Positions 1 through 5,823 of a stretch of 15,537 nucleotides of DNA are shown here, piece after piece. Source of the stretch: CAZBMD01 sp964493325 (GTDB lineage Bacteria > Babelota > Babeliae > Babelales > RVW-14); NCBI GenBank assembly GCA_964493325.1, contig CAZBMD010000015.1, positions 1-15,537 of the forward strand, given 5' to 3'. The notes under the pieces were generated by a model. The model had not been told where the DNA came from. It worked only from the letters and a program-made list of their open reading frames with translations, and made no database searches. The number at the start of each line of letters is the position of its first letter. Position 1 is the first letter of the stretch. Made by a program: the position numbers and the translations under genes.

Positions 1-978
1 AGGCCGTGTGGGACGACCCAAGCCAACGCGCAGGCGAAGGGCGGCGGTGCTGGTCACTACGCGGTGCATCGCGCCCGCGCCGAGTCTGTCGATCGCCGCG
101 ACCATCCCGTAGGCGAGCCGTCGCCGACGCTCGCGGACGGCAGCGGGGGCAGCGGGGGGATTCTCCAGCTCGCCGTCCAATCGCACGCCGACCCCGCCGA
201 CCCCGCCGGGCTCGCGCGGCCCGCGCCGTCGCTGCGGTCTGGTGGTGCGGGGCATGACGGGTGCTGTGTGCGGCTGATCGGTGGCGGAGCCAACCCGAGG
301 TTTCCGGGCGACAAGCGAACCGAGCGGGACATCACGGAAGAACCATCAACAACCCTCGCTACTTCCGACAATCACCAAAACTCCATGCCGATTGTCGAGG
401 ACAAGGACTACCCGTGGTCTTCGGAGATGTACGCGAAGCATCCGCCAGCGCAGCCAGCGCAGACGATCCTGGGCAAGTTCTACAAGGGCGGCGCGGAGGG
501 GTTGGTCGAGCAACCCAGCGCCGACGGCAGACTGTGGGACTCGCGGCATCCGGTAGCATCCGCGCCCGCGCCCGCGCCCGCGCCCGCTGTCCGCGCCCGC
601 AGCCCGCGAGACGGTGGGCGATGCACCGAGAACGTCCTGAGCGGCGAAGGGCTGCCGAACCTGCCCACACACACCATCTTCGGCGAGCCCGTGAAGTGGA
701 TTCGCAAGGGCGAGAAGTGGATGCGGCGATTGAGCCCGCGCGAGTGCACCCGCCTCCAGGGCGTTCCCGACGACTTCGTGTGGCCATCCGGGGTGAGCAA
801 GTCTGCCATTTACAGGATCGTCGGGAACGGATGGGCGTGCCCGATGGCCAAGGCGCTGAGCGAGTGCTTCGCGGCGGCGGACCCGGAATCGAGGACAGTG
901 ATAGACCTGTACTGCGGCGGCGGGCTCGGCGCCTGCGGCTGGCACGGGCGGGCGTGGCGTGAAAGGGGAATGGCATGA
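1..978 (+). CDS. C5-cytosine DNA methyltransferase, C-terminal part (5' end outside window)
   Basis: The frame is open from base 1, so the gene begins upstream; 325 residues are visible. Family knowledge: these enzymes methylate cytosine C5 in a specific DNA site. The visible first two thirds look like a target-recognition region with recurring P-[ST]-T-L-A-like elements (EPSPTLA, EPSTTLA). Motif IX follows near residues 242-257 (RRLSPRECTRLQGVPDDF), then motif X (GNGWACPMAKAL, from about residue 275). The catalytic PCQ and ENV motifs are not in the window. Odd points: an APAPAPAP stretch encoded by a hexamer repeat (562-585), and a motif-I-like segment (VIDLYCGGGLGACGW, from base 898) after motif X, where the protein should end. 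The stop overlaps the next ATG (ATGA). It could be an ordinary enzyme with a fused remnant, a permuted enzyme or a decayed gene. The family call is solid; activity is unknown. Confidence 0.8.
   Translation, partial: RPCGTTQANAQAKGGGAGHYAVHRARAESVDRRDHPVGEPSPTLADGSGGSGGILQLAVQSHADPADPAGLARPAPSLRSGGAGHDGCCVRLIGGGANPRFPGDKRTERDITEEPSTTLATSDNHQNSMPIVEDKDYPWSSEMYAKHPPAQPAQTILGKFYKGGAEGLVEQPSADGRLWDSRHPVASAPAPAPAPAVRARSPRDGGRCTENVLSGEGLPNLPTHTIFGEPVKWIRKGEKWMRRLSPRECTRLQGVPDDFVWPSGVSKSAIYRIVGNGWACPMAKALSECFAAADPESRTVIDLYCGGGLGACGWHGRAWRERGMA
562..585 (+). repeat. Tandem hexanucleotide GCGCCC, 4 copies, in the methyltransferase gene
   Basis: Four perfect GCGCCC units lie in frame and encode Ala-Pro repeats in the target-recognition region of the C5 methyltransferase. 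A fifth, separated unit occurs just downstream (about 593). Slippage by one unit would add or remove two residues without a frameshift. Confidence 0.85.
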
Positions 979-1265
979 GCAAGAGAATCTACGAGTGCCC
1001 GGATTGTCTCGGGTCGGGCGAGTCGGTGTGCGATCATTGCGGAAGCGACATTTTGTGCAAGCGGTGCCGCGGGAATGGGATCAACCCGGAGATCGTCGAT
1101 TTAGACGCCTTCAGGGAGGCGGTGCGTGCAAAGGAGCAGGCACACCGAGCCGGTTCGTGGTCGATCATGGAGGATCGGCACGAGATTGGAAGGCAGGGAG
1201 GGGCCGAGATCGGTAAGCCGGAGTGGCAGCTGTTCTACAGGGACTTCGAGCGGGGGAACCCATGA
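975..1265 (+). CDS. Small zinc-finger protein with DnaJ-like CxxCxGxG motifs
   Basis: This 96-residue protein has three cysteine pairs near its N-terminus: C8/C11 (CPDCLGSG), C19/C22 (CDHCG) and C28/C31 (CKRCRGNG). The spacing resembles the DnaJ-type cysteine-rich domain, which binds zinc through CxxCxGxG units. No J domain or other DnaJ part is present, so it is probably a free-standing zinc-binding phage protein rather than a co-chaperone. The C-terminal half is charged with no recognisable domain. The start overlaps the stop of the methyltransferase (ATGA), and the stop overlaps the next start the same way, suggesting coupled translation. Its role is unknown; nucleic-acid or protein binding is an inference. 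Confidence 0.8.
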   Translation: MSKRIYECPDCLGSGESVCDHCGSDILCKRCRGNGINPEIVDLDAFREAVRAKEQAHRAGSWSIMEDRHEIGRQGGAEIGKPEWQLFYRDFERGNP

Positions 1266-1528
1266 GCCGATTCATCGACCTTGCCAACGACATCGAAGCA
1301 CACGAGGATGAAGCCCGCGAGATTCGCAAGGGCATCGCCCACGACGGCCCGCGCCTCATCACGGCGTTGCAGGACCGTGGCGGCTACGGGGCGTGTTCGC
1401 TGCGTCAGATCGCCCGCGAGTCTGGCCTGTCGCCGACGTACCTGAGCCTGGCTTTGAACGGCAAGGCGATCCTGAGTCCTGGGGCCTATGTGAAACTAGC
1501 GAGGGTGCTGGAAGGAGCGAACCCATGA
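1262..1528 (+). CDS. XRE/Cro-like helix-turn-helix protein
   Basis: The product has 88 residues. Residues 46-67 (SLRQIARESGLSPTYLSLAL) form a classic Cro/CI helix-turn-helix: an LRQIA helix, the G-L-S turn and a recognition helix. A stabilising helix follows (PGAYVKLARVLE). Such proteins bind operator DNA as dimers. The N-terminal 40 residues are acidic and helical. The start at 1262 is chosen because it makes an ATGA overlap with the preceding gene; an in-frame start at 1223 would lie inside that gene. It is a likely transcription regulator of this region. No operator can be assigned, although the 11-bp tandem repeat near 3074 is one candidate site. Confidence 0.85.
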   Translation: MSRFIDLANDIEAHEDEAREIRKGIAHDGPRLITALQDRGGYGACSLRQIARESGLSPTYLSLALNGKAILSPGAYVKLARVLEGANP

Positions 1529-1806
1529 AACTCAACCGCACCCAACGTCTCCGCGTCGCGCACGAGATTCGCCGTCAACTTCCGTGGGCGCACATCGTGG
1601 TCGGGGCACCCCGGTACAACTTCCTCGAAGTCTCGCGCGGCGAGCAGATCGTGGGCTCGTACTCGACGGGCGCGAAGGTTGGGTACGGCGGCTCGGCGTG
1701 GTCGCGCACGTGGCCCGGGTCGTACTGCCTGCACGTTGACCTAGGCGGGGGCTGGGCCGAGTGCCGGCGGCACCTGGAGCCGCGATTCCGCGAGATGGAG
1801 CGGATG
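1525..1806 (+). CDS. Hypothetical protein, 3' end lost in assembly gap
   Basis: There are 94 residues from an ATGA overlap with the HTH gene up to a run of ten Ns. The N-terminus is basic (KLNRTQRLRVAHEIRRQL). It is followed by a Gly/Tyr/Trp-rich stretch (VGYGGSAWSRTWPGSYC) and a segment with two cysteines. No known domain is recognised. The frame changes across the gap: this frame gives a poor Arg/Ser-rich translation after the Ns, while the good downstream translation is in another frame. The true junction is therefore missing and the C-terminus is unknown. It may or may not be the same gene as the piece starting at 1817. Confidence 0.65.
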
Positions 1807-1816
1807 NNNNNNNNNN
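1807..1816. other. Assembly gap (10 Ns)
   Basis: Ten consecutive Ns. The coding frame differs on the two sides, so the gap length is probably a placeholder and not the true distance. Confidence 0.99.
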
Positions 1817-2024
1817 CGAGACAAACCGTTGGATGCTGCCCGAAGGCAACGACCGCCAGAAGCCCGCCGACCGCGAGAAGATGCTCGCGGACTGGATCGT
1901 GGCGAAGGCGGTGAACATGCCAGAGGCCCCGCGAGACAAGGGACTGCTCCGCAAGCACGAGCGTTTCGAGGTGTCTGTCAACGAGCTGGACCCGCTGCCG
2001 CTGCGGGTTGGGGGTGCGAAGTGA
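1817..2024 (+). CDS. Hypothetical protein, 5' end lost in assembly gap
   Basis: The good frame starts at base 1818 and gives 68 residues to the stop: a charged, helical-looking segment (DRQKPADREKMLADWIVAKAV) and a C-terminus with LDPLPLRVGGAK. It has no recognised family. The stop overlaps the next gene's GTG start (GTGA), which supports it as a real gene end. It could be the C-terminus of the gene beginning at 1525 or a separate gene whose start lies in the gap. Confidence 0.65.
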
Positions 2025-2233
2025 CCACACCCGAGACGATCGACCAGGAGCGGCGGTACACAGCCGGGTGGCGCATGCGGCGCGACGGGAAGCCGTGCCC
2101 CGACTTGCAGTACGAGGGGATCGGCTGGCTCGACGCCGACGCGGCGGTGCGGTGCAGACGCGAGATCGAGTGGAGCCGTGGTACGGACGGGCAGGTTGTG
2201 CAGGCGTTCGACGCCGATGGAGGTTCGACATGA
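2021..2233 (+). CDS. Small hypothetical protein (70 aa)
   Basis: It starts at GTG 2021, overlapping the previous stop by four bases, and ends overlapping the next ATG. The 70-residue product is Asp/Arg/Trp-rich (CPDLQYEGIGWLDADAAVRC in the middle) with no membrane segment or known domain. The GTG start is chosen for the overlap; internal ATG codons would cut off much of the protein. Function unknown. The tight overlaps on both sides are the main evidence that it is real. Confidence 0.6.
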   Translation: MTTPETIDQERRYTAGWRMRRDGKPCPDLQYEGIGWLDADAAVRCRREIEWSRGTDGQVVQAFDADGGST

Positions 2234-2343
2234 CCAGAGTGTGCGGCCCAATCCTCATCAAGTCCGGCCCGGCCCCAGCGCCGCGCCCGCGTCGCGGCAA
2301 GACCACGGCGATGACGCCGGTGTACGAGGCGGTGCGGAAGTGA
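2230..2343 (+). CDS. Mini-protein (37 aa), truncated copy of the module at 4003
   Basis: This 37-residue basic, proline-rich peptide carries GPILIKSGPAPAPRPRRGKT, followed by TAMTPVYEAVR. Twenty-eight codons (2251-2334) are almost identical to 4021-4104, where they form the N-terminus of a 94-residue protein. Here the reading frame stops straight after the shared module, so it looks like a partial duplicate whose C-terminal two thirds were lost or never acquired. It starts and ends with four-base overlaps (ATGA, GTGA). It may be a decayed remnant or a functional short peptide; codon-level conservation (two changes in 84 bases) indicates a recent event. Confidence 0.6.
   Translation: MTRVCGPILIKSGPAPAPRPRRGKTTAMTPVYEAVRK
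2251..2334 (+). repeat. 28-codon direct repeat, copy 1
   Basis: 84 bases match 4021-4104 with only two differences (CCA/CCG and ACC/ACA codons, both silent). Both copies are in frame at the N-terminus of a gene. Confidence 0.95.
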
Positions 2344-2816
2344 CCCGACGCGACGAAATACCACACACCTGGACGCGCCTCTGGTACGCCAAGCACCCGA
2401 CGCTGGGCGAGTACGTCATTGGCCGCACGTACAACCGTGGAGAGCGGTACCTGCCGTGCGCCCGCCGCTGGAAATGCGTTGCCCTATACCGCACGGCGAA
2501 GGGGTACATCGTGGCGATGGCGTCGATGCCCGACAACCGGGAGAGGAACGGCAGGCCGCACCGGACGATACTGGGCGTCGGCGGTTCCGAAACCGAGGGC
2601 TGGCAGGTCGAGACTGACGCCGACCGGAACCACCGCGAGCCAGACCGATGCACGTTCTGTCGCCGTGAGGTCATGGTCCGCCCGTGGAACCGTCGAGCCC
2701 GCGACAAGTGCCCGTGCGGTGCTCGCCACTTCATGCGGCTGGTTCGGCAGGCCGGGAAGGTAGTTGCGGAGGAAGAGGGTTGGCGCAAGAACGGGCAGGA
2801 GTGGATTCGATGCTGA
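2340..2816 (+). CDS. Hypothetical protein with CxxC...CxC zinc-ribbon-like motif
   Basis: GTG start overlapping the previous stop (GTGA); 158 residues. The N-terminal two thirds are rich in Trp, Tyr and Arg with no known domain. Residues 104-107 (CTFC) and 124-126 (CPC) sit about 17 residues apart and are likely to bind zinc in a ribbon-like fold, followed by basic residues. This could be a nucleic-acid- or protein-binding phage accessory factor. The upstream frame is open further left, but an earlier start would run through the 37-aa gene. The stop lies within a 7-bp overlap with the next gene (ATGCTGA). Confidence 0.65.
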   Translation: MTRRDEIPHTWTRLWYAKHPTLGEYVIGRTYNRGERYLPCARRWKCVALYRTAKGYIVAMASMPDNRERNGRPHRTILGVGGSETEGWQVETDADRNHREPDRCTFCRREVMVRPWNRRARDKCPCGARHFMRLVRQAGKVVAEEEGWRKNGQEWIRC

Positions 2817-3070
2817 ACCAACTCTCATTGGGCGGGCATCTTCGCCGAATAGCTTCAGAGTTGCCAGACTGCGGCTATCGCGGCGAGCTGTGCAGGTTGG
2901 CGTGCGTCGCAGACCAGATGGACCTTGTGTGCATCGTGGCGAAGCGGATGGCAGGTAAGGCCGTCAAGCGAAGCGGCGCGCCGGGGAAAGCGACGCTGGA
3001 CCGTGACGAACTGCGTGGCGTCGTGCAGGCGCTGGACGCAGAACGCGAGCGGTATGGCGTGGGAGGGTGA
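2810..3070 (+). CDS. Small hypothetical protein (86 aa)
   Basis: This 86-residue, mostly helical protein overlaps the previous gene by seven bases. It has four cysteines (including CGYRGELC and LVC) and a charged C-terminus (LDAERERYGVGG). The form recalls small phage proteins of unknown role; no domain is recognised. It is the last gene before the 11-bp tandem repeats, so it may end a transcription or translation unit. Confidence 0.65.
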   Translation: MLNQLSLGGHLRRIASELPDCGYRGELCRLACVADQMDLVCIVAKRMAGKAVKRSGAPGKATLDRDELRGVVQALDAERERYGVGG

Positions 3071-3073
3071 CTA

Positions 3074-3139
3074 GTCATCGAGCTGTCATCGAGCTGTCAT
3101 CGAGCTGTCATCGAGCTGTCATCGAGCTGTCATCGAAGG
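3074..3139 (+). repeat. Tandem 11-bp repeat, five perfect units plus one degenerate
   Basis: Unit GTCATCGAGCT occurs at 3074, 3085, 3096, 3107 and 3118 without change. A sixth, partly matching unit (3129-3139, GTCATCGAAGG) runs into the ribosome-binding site (AAGGAG, 3136-3141) of the gene at 3147. The array fills almost all of the 76-base gap between genes. An 11-bp period is about one DNA helical turn, so proteins bound to successive units would lie on the same face. It could be an operator array, an iteron-like site or a recent slippage expansion. Confidence 0.95.
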
Positions 3140-3146
3140 AGAATCA

Positions 3147-3662
3147 ATGCGAGAGCAACCGATCGAAGTACCGGAGAGTGTGAAGGACGCGAGTGAGTGG
3201 AAGCGGTGCCAGTGCCCGACGTGCGGCCAGACGGCGGAAGTCCGATGGGTTGGCCTGCGCGACGTGGCGGCCACGGGTGACGAGAACGCTGCTAGTCGCC
3301 AGTGGCGTCCGCCTGTGTTCGAGTCGCCGGACGGCGGGCCGTTCGTGGTGCAGGAGTGCATCGACGGGAACGACCGCCCGTACTTTGTGGCCACCGACCC
3401 GAGCACTGGCATCATGTGTGGCGGCAAGGTGTACCACCAGGAGGCTGAGGCCAATGCCAGGGCAATGAACGCGGCGTATTTCCTTGGGCGTTCGCACGAA
3501 TCCTTGGCCGCTGGCCGGGTCGTCCAAGCCGCCCGCGACGTTCACGCGAGCCGTCAGGACGACGCCTGCAACGACGCGCCTCATTGCGTCCACATCGACA
3601 CCAACACCGCGATTGCCCTGGCCGACGCGATCGAGTGGTACGAAACCGGAGTCAAGCCATGA
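3147..3662 (+). CDS. Hypothetical protein (171 aa) with N-terminal CxCxxC
   Basis: The start is supported by AAGGAG at 3136-3141, five bases before ATG. The 171-residue protein begins with a charged helix and a C21/C23/C26 cluster (CQCPTCG) that could bind zinc, although no second cysteine pair is near, so binding would need other ligands or a dimer. The middle (FVVQECIDG...YFVATDPSTG) looks like beta strands; the C-terminus is helical (TAIALADAIEWYETG). No known family. It is the first gene after the 11-bp repeat array, so it may be directly controlled by it. The stop overlaps the next start (ATGA). Confidence 0.7.
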   Translation: MREQPIEVPESVKDASEWKRCQCPTCGQTAEVRWVGLRDVAATGDENAASRQWRPPVFESPDGGPFVVQECIDGNDRPYFVATDPSTGIMCGGKVYHQEAEANARAMNAAYFLGRSHESLAAGRVVQAARDVHASRQDDACNDAPHCVHIDTNTAIALADAIEWYETGVKP

Positions 3663-4006
3663 CCACGCCAGACACACGCATCAGAATCTACACGCCGCCG
3701 CACACCGACACGCCGGACATCCCGGTCGGCTACAGGCGGTTCATCGTCACCCGCGTTCACAAGGGCAACGGAGACCCGAAGCGGCAAGAGGGGTGGACGG
3801 TTGACGCCCCGACGACGGAGATCAACTCCCATGCGAACGGTGCCGCCGGGCTCTGGTACGACGACACCAACCAGAGCGGAGATGCGCGAATCACCATCCG
3901 CCAGATCGGGGCGAACGGCTCGGCGTGTGACTACTGCATCAACATGATTCCGACTATCCAGATCACCCAGGAGTGGCGTTCGCCTGTTCCGAAGGGAGAA
4001 GCATGA
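3659..4006 (+). CDS. Hypothetical protein (115 aa)
   Basis: This 115-residue protein starts with an ATGA overlap and ends the same way. The first part is Thr/Pro-rich (TPPHTDTPDIPVGYRRF) and the rest alternates polar and strand-like segments, with a CDYC pair near the C-terminus. No signal peptide, membrane segment or recognised domain. Because of the tight overlaps it is probably expressed together with its neighbours; function unknown. Confidence 0.65.
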   Translation: MTTPDTRIRIYTPPHTDTPDIPVGYRRFIVTRVHKGNGDPKRQEGWTVDAPTTEINSHANGAAGLWYDDTNQSGDARITIRQIGANGSACDYCINMIPTIQITQEWRSPVPKGEA

Positions 4007-4287
4007 CCGTCGTAGGACCCATCCTCATCAAGTCCGGCCCGGCCCCGGCGCCGCGCCCGCGTCGCGGCAAGACAACGGCGATGACGCCGGTGTACGAGGC
4101 GGTGAGGACGATGAGGCCCAAGGAACACTTCGAGGTCCCCAACTCGCGCGGGCTGGATCAGACGCAGGCCCGCGCCGTGGCGCAGCGAATCCGCAAGTGG
4201 CTATACGCGCGCGGCTACGACGAGTTCGTTGAGGTGTACGAGGCTGACGGCTGCGGGGTGGTCGTGCGCCACAAGGAGGCGACGTGA
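4003..4287 (+). CDS. Hypothetical phage protein (94 aa), full-length version of duplicated module
   Basis: The N-terminus (residues 5-34) is nearly identical to the 37-aa product at 2230, being basic and proline-rich (PAPRPRRGK). The rest has the pattern of small phage proteins: YEAV, a GE/KEHFEVP-like strand, a helical ARAVAQRIRKWLYARGY segment and a strand (CGVVVRH). Similar short proteins with an 'EAVR ... FEVP ... R ... G' layout are common in tailed phages, without known function. Four-base overlaps on both sides. The N-terminal module may be a separable basic tail added by recombination. Confidence 0.7.
   Translation: MTVVGPILIKSGPAPAPRPRRGKTTAMTPVYEAVRTMRPKEHFEVPNSRGLDQTQARAVAQRIRKWLYARGYDEFVEVYEADGCGVVVRHKEAT
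4021..4104 (+). repeat. 28-codon direct repeat, copy 2
   Basis: Partner of 2251-2334, in the same orientation 1.77 kb apart, with two silent base differences over 84 bases. Similarity drops sharply on both sides, apart from the shared gene-start pattern ATGACC a few codons upstream. Confidence 0.95.
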
Positions 4288-5300
4288 AGCACCGTCCGAT
4301 CCCCTTCACCGGCGAGATGGTCCGCGCGATCCTTGCGGGGCGGAAGTCGCAGACGCGGCGATTGGTGAAACCGATCAGGATGCACGCCGATCACGGGAAA
4401 CCTGTTTGGGACAGGGCGTGGAACGACCCAAGCCACGCGCCAAACCCATGCCTCAAAGTAACATTTGACGGGTGCGGACACAAGGACATGGAGACGACTC
4501 ACAGGCACTTCTGCCCATTCGGCTCGCCCGGCGATCGTCTTTGGGTCAAAGAGAAGTGGCGACCGGCGTTCCACCACGACTTGTACTGCACGGTGCAGTA
4601 CGCCGCCGACTCGTCGTACCGCAAACCGGACTTCGACGACGAGGACAGGGGCCTTCGGTTCGCCGACATGTGCGATGTGTCTGGCGACAATGCCGAGCCG
4701 TGGCATTCACCGATGTTCATGTGGCGAGAGATGTCCCGCATCACGCTCGAAGTTACCGGCGTTCGCGTCGAGCGGTTGCAGGACATCAGCGAGGCGGATT
4801 GTGCGGCGGAAGGCATGACCACGGATTTGTGCGCCGACATTCTTGCGAAGGCGGCGGGGGTGGAGCCGGAAGACTCATACTACGTGCGGTACGCAAACGG
4901 ATCGGAGTTCGACGGCCACCACTGCCTGCGATGCTGCGAGAAGGAGGCGAAGAAACGCAAGGGATCTTGCATCGTCGCCGAGCACTGCCCAGAAACGGAC
5001 GGGCCAGCATACTGCGAAGAGTGCTACGTGCCGCTCCAAGTATCCCTGACCGAATACGGAATCGACCGCGAGTTGTTTCTTGAAGACGACAGCGCCGAAA
5101 GTGTGCCGCACTTTGCGGCCACCGGCATGGACGCGGCCATCGCAGCCCAGTTTGCCGGAGGCATCGGCGACTTGCAGGACCACCATCGGCCGCGCCTCAA
5201 CAAGATCGGGTACGCGACGCTCTGGGACAGCATCAACGGCAAGGGATCGTGGGACGCGAACCCGTGGGTGTGGGTCATCGAGTTCAGGAGGCTCCCGTGA
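4284..5300 (+). CDS. ASCH/PUA-like phage protein with cysteine-rich insertion
   Basis: GTG start in a GTGA overlap; 338 residues. The N-terminus (PFTGEMVRAILAGRKSQTRR), the GSPGDRLWVKEKW segment (80-92), the MFMWREMSRITLEVTGVRVERLQ region (145-166) and the C-terminal LWDSINGKGSWDANPWVWVIEF form the usual pattern of a phage protein family related to ASCH/PUA-like domains, thought to bind RNA or modified bases. Between the ERLQDIS element and the C-terminal strand lies an insertion with seven cysteines (C214, C217, C218, C229, C235, C244, C247), likely a zinc-binding module. Many relatives are annotated only as hypothetical or morphogenetic. The family call is recognition from memory; the biochemical role is not established. 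Confidence 0.75.
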   Translation: MKHRPIPFTGEMVRAILAGRKSQTRRLVKPIRMHADHGKPVWDRAWNDPSHAPNPCLKVTFDGCGHKDMETTHRHFCPFGSPGDRLWVKEKWRPAFHHDLYCTVQYAADSSYRKPDFDDEDRGLRFADMCDVSGDNAEPWHSPMFMWREMSRITLEVTGVRVERLQDISEADCAAEGMTTDLCADILAKAAGVEPEDSYYVRYANGSEFDGHHCLRCCEKEAKKRKGSCIVAEHCPETDGPAYCEECYVPLQVSLTEYGIDRELFLEDDSAESVPHFAATGMDAAIAAQFAGGIGDLQDHHRPRLNKIGYATLWDSINGKGSWDANPWVWVIEFRRLP

Positions 5301-5749
5301 AGCACCGCAACGACCCCGACGCGCCCCTGTTCGCCCAGCCCAACCGCAAGGGGTTCGCCTTCCGAGAAATGGCCCGCGACGTTCGACCCGAGGTTGCCGC
5401 CGTGATCGACAACCGCCAGCGGGTGCTGGACGCCGCCCGCGCGAAGGCGGAGCGCGACGCGGCGATCAGGGCCGTCGAGCAGAACGCCGAGGTGCGGTAC
5501 CTGGAAGCGGCCCAGCAGGCGATACGCGACTGCGCGGACAGGCTGCCCGAGTTCACGGTGGACGACGTTCAGGCGTTGCTCGCCGAGCGGAAGGTCGCGC
5601 CGCCGCGCGAGGGCAGGGCGATCGGTGCGGCGATGAAGTGGGCGGTGCGGCGCGGGGTGATCGAATCAACCGGGGAGTGGCGGGCGTCGGCGCAGCCGCA
5701 GTGCCACGGGAACCCGAGGGCGGTGTGGAGGGGGAAGCGGACGGCGTGA
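5297..5749 (+). CDS. Winged-helix-like phage protein (150 aa)
   Basis: GTG start overlapping the previous stop (GTGA); its first codons resemble the preceding gene's (GTGAAGCACCG in both). After a helical, charged N-terminal half (DAARAKAERDAAIRAVEQNAE), residues about 95-147 read FTVDDVQALL...REGRAIGAAMKWAVRRGVIES...CHGNP. This is the pattern of a small winged helix often seen in phage and mobile-element proteins: helix, basic helix, then a beta wing. It may bind DNA. No catalytic motif. Four-base overlap upstream; the 74-base gap after it contains two hairpins, so it probably ends this co-transcribed run. Confidence 0.65.
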   Translation: MKHRNDPDAPLFAQPNRKGFAFREMARDVRPEVAAVIDNRQRVLDAARAKAERDAAIRAVEQNAEVRYLEAAQQAIRDCADRLPEFTVDDVQALLAERKVAPPREGRAIGAAMKWAVRRGVIESTGEWRASAQPQCHGNPRAVWRGKRTA

Positions 5750-5771
5750 GTGTCGATCGGTAGAGATGGCC

Positions 5772-5811
5772 CCGTCCGCGTGGACGGACCAATAGGAACG
5801 GGCGATGCCCG
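5772..5811 (+). promoter_or_regulatory. Two adjacent hairpins in the intergenic gap
   Basis: CCGTCC-GCGT-GGACGG (5772-5787) is a perfect 6-bp stem. CGGGC-GAT-GCCCG (5799-5811) is a second 5-bp stem, 12 bases before the ATG at 5824. Neither is followed by a T-run, so an intrinsic terminator is unlikely. Structure near the translation start could affect initiation or RNA processing. Chance occurrence in GC-rich DNA cannot be excluded. Confidence 0.35.
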
Positions 5812-5823
5812 GGAAAGGCAAGC

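Noticed and set aside
6..257. Other-frame coding region at the left edge
   Set aside because: Arg-rich shadow of the methyltransferase frame, which is open from base 1 and leads into real motifs IX and X.
3074..3139. CRISPR array
   Set aside because: Units are 11 bp with no spacers between them, so it is a simple tandem repeat.
4420..4442. Similarity of GACCCAAGCC here to bases 13-24
   Set aside because: Only about ten bases are shared and the surroundings differ, so chance is sufficient.
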